Assembly (NCBI GenBank): GCA_030950825.1
Contig: JAUZQT010000069.1
Span: 1 to 37,470, forward strand
Origin: Mariprofundaceae bacterium
GTDB taxonomy: Bacteria; Pseudomonadota; Zetaproteobacteria; Mariprofundales; Mariprofundaceae
DNA: 37,470 bases
Direction: 5' to 3'
Position numbers and translations under genes: made by a program. Every line of letters starts with the position of its first letter. The first letter of the stretch is position 1. The notes under the pieces were generated by a model. That model was not told the origin of the DNA. It worked only from the letters and a program-made list of their open reading frames with translations, and did not search any database. Positions 33,568-37,470 of the stretch are shown here, piece by piece.

Positions 33568-34128
33568 ATGCAAATCAATTCAACAAGTATTCGTGTAGGA
33601 CATGTCCTTGAAGTGGATAATATCTTATGGCGTGTGATGAAAACACAGCATGTTACACCGGGCAAGGGTGTGGCTTGCATGCAGGTTGAAATGCGAAACC
33701 TTGAAACAGGCAATAAAACCAATAAGCGTTTCAACTCCACAGAGCGGGTTAAGCGAGCTGTTTTATCGCAGGTAACCATGCAATACCTTTATTCAGATGG
33801 TAGTGACTACCATTTTATGAACACTGAGACATATGATCAAATCACCTTAAATAAAGATCTGTTAGAGGGTGCGCTACCTTATCTTTTACCAGAAATGGAA
33901 GTTACCGTTGAATTTCATGGCGAGCGACCATTGAATGTTCAAATGCCCAAAACTGTGATTCTTGAATTGGTTGAATGCGATGCCGCCATCAAAGGGCAGA
34001 CAGCAACCAGCTCATACAAACCTGGGAAATTGGAAACAGGTGCTTCAATTATGATCCCGCCATTTGTTGAGTCGGGCATTAAAATAAAAGTTAATACCGA
34101 CAGTGGTGAATACGTTGAACGCGCATAG
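33568..34128 (+). CDS. efp: Translation elongation factor P
   Basis: tRNA-shaped factor that rescues ribosomes stalled at polyproline. The 186-aa protein has the three beta-barrel domains. The tip loop is HVTPGKGVA with Lys33 where E. coli EF-P carries modified Lys34, and SYKPGKLETGASIMIPPFVESG lies in the C-terminal domain. The ATG at 33568 has AGGAGA five nt upstream. The in-frame GTG just before it is too close to that site. The modifying enzymes are not in the window. The leader region upstream is occupied by palindromic element copy 2. Confidence 0.97.
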   Translation: MQINSTSIRVGHVLEVDNILWRVMKTQHVTPGKGVACMQVEMRNLETGNKTNKRFNSTERVKRAVLSQVTMQYLYSDGSDYHFMNTETYDQITLNKDLLEGALPYLLPEMEVTVEFHGERPLNVQMPKTVILELVECDAAIKGQTATSSYKPGKLETGASIMIPPFVESGIKIKVNTDSGEYVERA

Positions 34129-34196
34129 TGAGCTGAATAGTTACGTTTACTATGACAGGCTAAAAACCTCATCAGTGCCTTTGTTTGATGTTAAAA

Positions 34197-35801
34197 TCAC
34201 GATGCTTTTTTTAAAATCTGCGCGGCAACCTTCAGTCCATCCACGGCGGCAGAAACAATGCCGCCAGCATAACCTGCACCTTCACCAATGGGGTAAAGGT
34301 TGGGGAGGGATACTGACTGCATATCCTGATCACGGATCATGCGAATCGGTGAACTGGTACGCGACTCCACAGCCAAAATATTGGCATCATCACTAATATA
34401 GCCTTTCATTTTTCTATCAAATGCAGTGAAACCATCACGCAAAGGTTCAGTGAGCCATCGTGGAAAAAGATTATGTAAATCAGCCACCTCCACACTGGGT
34501 TTGAAGCGGCTTGGTGCCAGTTTTCCAGTATTCTTTTTTTGCACAAAATCTGAAATACGCATGGCAGGTGCAGCGTAAGCTATTTGTGCCATCTCAAAAC
34601 AACGGCGCTCAAGTTCACGTTGCAAACGGATCCCACACAAAGCATCACGACCCAAGCCATGGCGATCAATATCATCGGGGGTGACTTGCACCACAATGCC
34701 AGAGTTGGCAAGCGGACTGCGCCGATGGGCATTGCTCATGCCATTGACAGCCATCATGCCTGCTTCTGTTGGTGACGGTACAATCAACCCACCAGGACAC
34801 ATGCAAAAACTGTAAACGCCACGTTTACCAATATATTGATCTGTTACTTGATGAGAAAGCCTGTATTCGGCGGCACCCAAATGTTGGTGTTTGGAAAATT
34901 GACCATACTGACATTCATTAACCCATGCTTGTAAATGTTCAGCACGCACACCGACAGCAAAGTCTTTGGCTTCGATTGCCACTCCCTGTGTATGCAAATG
35001 TTCAATGGTGTCGCGCGCCGAATGGCCAATTGCCAATACAATATGCTCAGCCAATATTTCTTCGCCATCTGCCAAGTGAACACCATTTGCCTGCTGCTTG
35101 CTGTTGAGAATATGATCCACCCGACTATCAAAACGATAATCCACCCCCAGCGTTAAAAGGTGCTCACGCATACGGCGAACAATACGAATCAGCTTATCCG
35201 TTCCCAGGTGAGGGTGTGCATCCAGTAGGATGCTTTTATCTGCGCCAAAACGCACAAATTCGGCCAAAACCCAGCGAACATAGGGGTGTTTGATACGGGT
35301 ATAGAGTTTTCCATCCGTGTAAGTGCCAGCGCCGCCCTCACCAAAACAGACGTTGCTTTCAGGGTTTAATTCACCACGGCTGCGCAAGCGACCAATATCG
35401 CGCAGGCGTTTTTCAACTGGTTTTCCTCGCTCCAATAGCGTCACACGCATACCGCCTTCAGCCAATGCCAATGCCGCAAACAAACCCGCAGGTCCAGCGC
35501 CAACAATGATCGTATGCTCTTTGTTTTTACGCGCCCATAAACCTTGTGGTTTAGCAATATTCAAACTGGAAGTCGTAATTATTTTGGCTTGTGGTGGAAG
35601 CTTTGCTGTTTCATGAACCTTGCATTCAATACTACAGACAAAATGTACGGCATTGCGTTTACGTGCATCAATGGCACGCCGAACAATGGTTATGTCTGTG
35701 ATGTCACGGCTTGTAATGTGCAATAATTTTGCAATACGCAGACGCAGATAGGTATCAGATTCATCCAATTCAACAGGTATATTGGTTAAGCGAATAAACA
35801 T
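34197..35801 (-). CDS. FAD-dependent oxidoreductase (COG2509-like)
   Basis: A 534-aa protein of the large uncharacterised FAD-dependent dehydrogenase family. An N-terminal domain (about 1-90, with IVRRAIDARKRNAVHFVC) is followed by the dinucleotide-binding IIVGAGPAGLFAALALAE (about 97-114), the acidic end LLERG, then GGAGTYTDGKLYTR, CMCPGGLIVPSPTEAGMMAVNGMS, and the C-terminal FAD motif LYPIGEGAGYAGGIVSAAVDGL. The full set matches family members found widely in bacteria, whose substrate is unknown. It converges on efp with a 68-nt gap. The 195-bp upstream gap (35802-35996) carries no gene I can support. Confidence 0.9.
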   Translation of the reverse strand: MFIRLTNIPVELDESDTYLRLRIAKLLHITSRDITDITIVRRAIDARKRNAVHFVCSIECKVHETAKLPPQAKIITTSSLNIAKPQGLWARKNKEHTIIVGAGPAGLFAALALAEGGMRVTLLERGKPVEKRLRDIGRLRSRGELNPESNVCFGEGGAGTYTDGKLYTRIKHPYVRWVLAEFVRFGADKSILLDAHPHLGTDKLIRIVRRMREHLLTLGVDYRFDSRVDHILNSKQQANGVHLADGEEILAEHIVLAIGHSARDTIEHLHTQGVAIEAKDFAVGVRAEHLQAWVNECQYGQFSKHQHLGAAEYRLSHQVTDQYIGKRGVYSFCMCPGGLIVPSPTEAGMMAVNGMSNAHRRSPLANSGIVVQVTPDDIDRHGLGRDALCGIRLQRELERRCFEMAQIAYAAPAMRISDFVQKKNTGKLAPSRFKPSVEVADLHNLFPRWLTEPLRDGFTAFDRKMKGYISDDANILAVESRTSSPIRMIRDQDMQSVSLPNLYPIGEGAGYAGGIVSAAVDGLKVAAQILKKAS

Positions 35802-35996
35802 CGCCCAAGACTAGCGTTGTAAGGCCACAACGAAAGTGAATCTGTATTAGCCGCGTTAATCAACGAAGGATGTTGACCCTTTGACCTGAAGGATAGGCCA
35901 CTACGAATTACTAAATCATTTGGTACTAAAGAGTGGCATGTAGCGGAGAAATTAAGTGCGTTTAGTAAACTATCACCGAACTCCAAAGGAACCTAT

Positions 35997-36599
35997 CTAC
36001 AACTTACGCAAACGTGCCATAATCCTCTCAATGATGGATGTTTTCTGGGATTGCTTGTCTAAACTCTCGACCGCAACAAAATGGTTCAGGCAGTAACTGG
36101 CGGTAACAATACCAATACGCCGCTTTAACTGTTCATAACTTGATGCCCCCTTGAAATAATTAGCCAAGCTGGCACCATCCTCAGTAAGGGCGAAGCGATA
36201 AAGTATTTGATACTCAGCCTGCACTGCTTTATCGCCATTAAAGCTTAAATAATGGCGAATTCGCACCCGAGGCAAACGTGAAAAAATGCGCATATAGATC
36301 TTCAACCGCTCTTTATTGGGCTCTATTTTATCAAGAACTTGCGAAAATATCTGCCTAGGATTTTGGGCAATAAACAGCACTTCTTCCTCCAGATTCTCCC
36401 AATAGAAAATCAGAAGCGGTTGCTCAATCATGGTGCAGATTGCCTCCACACAGCCCCCCCCGTGTAACAGCCCGTCTGCAATGGTCAGGCTCATGGATGG
36501 CTCACGACTATAAATCTCAATCGAACTTTTACCCATCAGCGCCTTGCGAAGCAGAACGAGATGTTTGATATTTTGAAGACCCTGACTGACACGTGGCAT
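35997..36599 (-). CDS. Protein of unknown function (200 aa)
   Basis: A soluble-looking 200-aa protein I do not recognise. The first 75 residues (SSIEIYSREPSMSLTIADGLLHGGGCVEAICTM.. as strand-helix alternation, with WENLEEEVLFI) remind me loosely of the DUF4388/PatA-type N-terminal regions, but not enough to name it. A basic helical part follows, ending RIMARLRKL. The ATG at 36597-36599 has AGGAGAGG about seven nt upstream. A GTG two codons earlier would overlap that site. It is not in a tight operon with its neighbours. Confidence 0.6.
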   Translation of the reverse strand: MPRVSQGLQNIKHLVLLRKALMGKSSIEIYSREPSMSLTIADGLLHGGGCVEAICTMIEQPLLIFYWENLEEEVLFIAQNPRQIFSQVLDKIEPNKERLKIYMRIFSRLPRVRIRHYLSFNGDKAVQAEYQILYRFALTEDGASLANYFKGASSYEQLKRRIGIVTASYCLNHFVAVESLDKQSQKTSIIERIMARLRKL

Positions 36600-36712
36600 G
36601 ATCACCCTCTCCTATCAAGGCGAGAAGCCTATATATTCAGGCAAGAAAAAATGTGAATCCCATCACATCTTTGGCTATTTTTATGTGGCTCAGGGAAGGA
36701 GATATTATACCT

Positions 36713-37335
36713 TTAGCTGTCCTGCTTTCTGATAAAAGCAAAGAATTCCTGAGCACCTTCTGATTTTAGTGGTGTAATGACATCTCAATTGAAATTTCAA
36801 AGCCATTGCGATGCAGTGCGCGGGTGCGTACGGGTTTATACAACCAAGGCCCAATATTATTTTGTTGGTAATGCTGCATGCCCCTTTGCTGTGCTTCCCG
36901 TAAACGAACGGGAATAATTTCAGTAACCTGCTTGCCAGTAATTTGATGCCGAGACCAACCGAACAGTACTTCCGCACTGCGATTCCATTCCAGAATTAGT
37001 CCTTGTTCATCCATACTGATATAGGCATCGTAGCTGCAATCAATGATTTCAAGCAGCCGTACGCTTTTTTTGCGTATTTCCTTCTGCATTTTCTGCTGCC
37101 GCACGAACGTGCGTTGGGCATAAAAGCCAAAGCTAACCATGATGATCGAAATTAACGCGCGCATCCAAAGTTCATTTGAGTCGTGGCTTAATAGATTGTT
37201 GAAAAAACTACCCTCGCCAAAGATGAAGGCGTGCAATAGGGCTTCAATAAACCAGAATAGAAGCGCCACCAAGATACCCAGCCCGCCAAATCCTATCCGG
37301 CTCTTCCAAATTCTAAATGGGTAGGCAAAATTCAT
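36713..37335 (-). pseudogene. PAS-domain membrane protein with apparent frameshift near its end
   Basis: As read, the frame is 189 aa and stops at TAA 36766-36768. Two membrane spans (about 14-38 and 57-75) lead to a PAS domain (IIDCSYDAYISMDEQGLILEWNRSAEVLFGWSR, then ITGKQVTEIIP and RNGFEISIEMSL). After EMSL the reading frame ends with HH-stop, but the next frame continues at once with PLKSEGAQEFFAFIRKQDS and stops at 36713-36715. That is exactly the normal final strand of a PAS domain. One missing base near 36770-36777 explains it. The repaired protein would be about 207 aa and have no output domain. Whether this is a true mutation or a sequencing error cannot be told. No good ribosome-binding site precedes the ATG. 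Confidence 0.7.
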
Positions 37336-37387
37336 AGGGGGATAAGCAAGCTCAATGACTCACCACAAAACAAGCTGTCGAATGCTA

Positions 37388-37443
37388 ATCCTGCAAAGCC
37401 GCACGCCTCCCTCATTCGAGGAAGGGCGACGTGCGGCTCCGCA
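37388..37443 (-). other. Long hairpin upstream of the PAS gene
   Basis: On the minus strand CTGCGGAGCCGCACG pairs with CGTGCGGCTTTGCAG over 15 bp, including two G-U pairs that would be A-C mismatches on the plus strand. The inner part (CCTTCCTC-GAAT-GAGGGAGG) also pairs. The wobble asymmetry suggests that the minus-strand RNA is the structured one, which would form part of the PAS gene leader. No T-run follows, so it is not a simple terminator. Confidence 0.55.
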
Positions 37444-37470
37444 GAACAAGCATTCTAGGCAATTTTGAAG

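Noticed and set aside
35786..35986. 66-aa minus-strand frame upstream of the oxidoreductase
   Set aside because: It overlaps the oxidoreductase start, lacks a ribosome-binding site and has no recognisable feature.
36705..36977. 90-aa minus-strand frame overlapping the PAS gene
   Set aside because: It is an out-of-frame shadow of the PAS domain. The frame that completes the PAS domain is the third one, not this.
37388..37443. Group II intron domain V on either strand
   Set aside because: The 9-bp AGCCG-type lower stem is suggestive, but the bulge size and the long upper stem do not fit the 34-nt domain V, and no intron body lies on the required side.
1..37470. CRISPR arrays, toxin-antitoxin or phage-defence genes
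   Set aside because: No regularly spaced repeats, cas genes, or recognisable defence or toxin modules were found anywhere in the window.

Overview
The window looks like chromosomal DNA from a Gram-negative proteobacterium. It carries LPS genes (lpxC, kdsB, a heptose-7-phosphate kinase), lolB, a meso-diaminopimelate-type murE, a 7Fe ferredoxin and a diheme c-type cytochrome. The lolB-ispE-tRNA-Gln-prs order is familiar from gamma- and betaproteobacteria. A microaerophilic or chemolithotrophic lineage such as the Zetaproteobacteria would fit the cytochrome/ferredoxin content, but that placement is inference and nothing here proves it.

Layout. (1) 1-256: a 156-bp palindromic element abuts a fragment on the minus strand that resembles the 5' end of a group II intron. 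(2) 302-5129, minus strand: a tight unit in transcription order JAMM peptidase, TPR lipoprotein, lolB, ispE, tRNA-Gln(UUG), prs. The ispE stop codon lies inside the tRNA. (3) 5242-7565, plus strand: a DUF4399 periplasmic protein, a 42-aa single-span membrane protein (5936-6064), a diheme cytochrome c with a strong terminator, and ferredoxin fdxA. (4) 7599-11333: rlmN, then a zinc-ribbon methyltransferase, hldA-type kinase and kdsB, a small LPS-sugar unit. (5) 11694-29423: a complete division and cell wall (dcw) cluster, mraZ-rsmH-ftsL-ftsI-murE-murF-mraY-murD-ftsW-murG-murC-murB-ddl-ftsQ-ftsA-ftsZ, followed by lpxC. From mraZ to ftsA almost every stop overlaps the next start, so the genes are probably translationally coupled. 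(6) 30593-33153, minus strand: an unknown acidic protein, a HAD-like phosphatase and a C-terminally short nagZ, converging on lpxC. (7) 33383-37470: a second palindromic element directly upstream of efp, then on the minus strand a FAD-dependent oxidoreductase, an unknown 200-aa protein, a PAS-domain membrane protein with an apparent frameshift, and a long hairpin.

How it works together: the dcw genes make lipid II from UDP-MurNAc (murC, D, E, F, mraY, murG, with murB and ddl supplying precursors) and assemble the septal machine that uses it (ftsL, I, W, Q, A, Z). LpxC, KdsB, HldA and LolB serve outer-membrane biogenesis. NagZ recycles wall fragments.

The most notable non-coding signals are these. 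The palindromic element has a conserved core but arms that differ between copies with compensating changes on both sides. Two MraZ-box pairs (GTGGG-N5-GTGGG) lie in opposite orientations about 270 bp apart upstream of mraZ. The ispE frame ends within tRNA-Gln.
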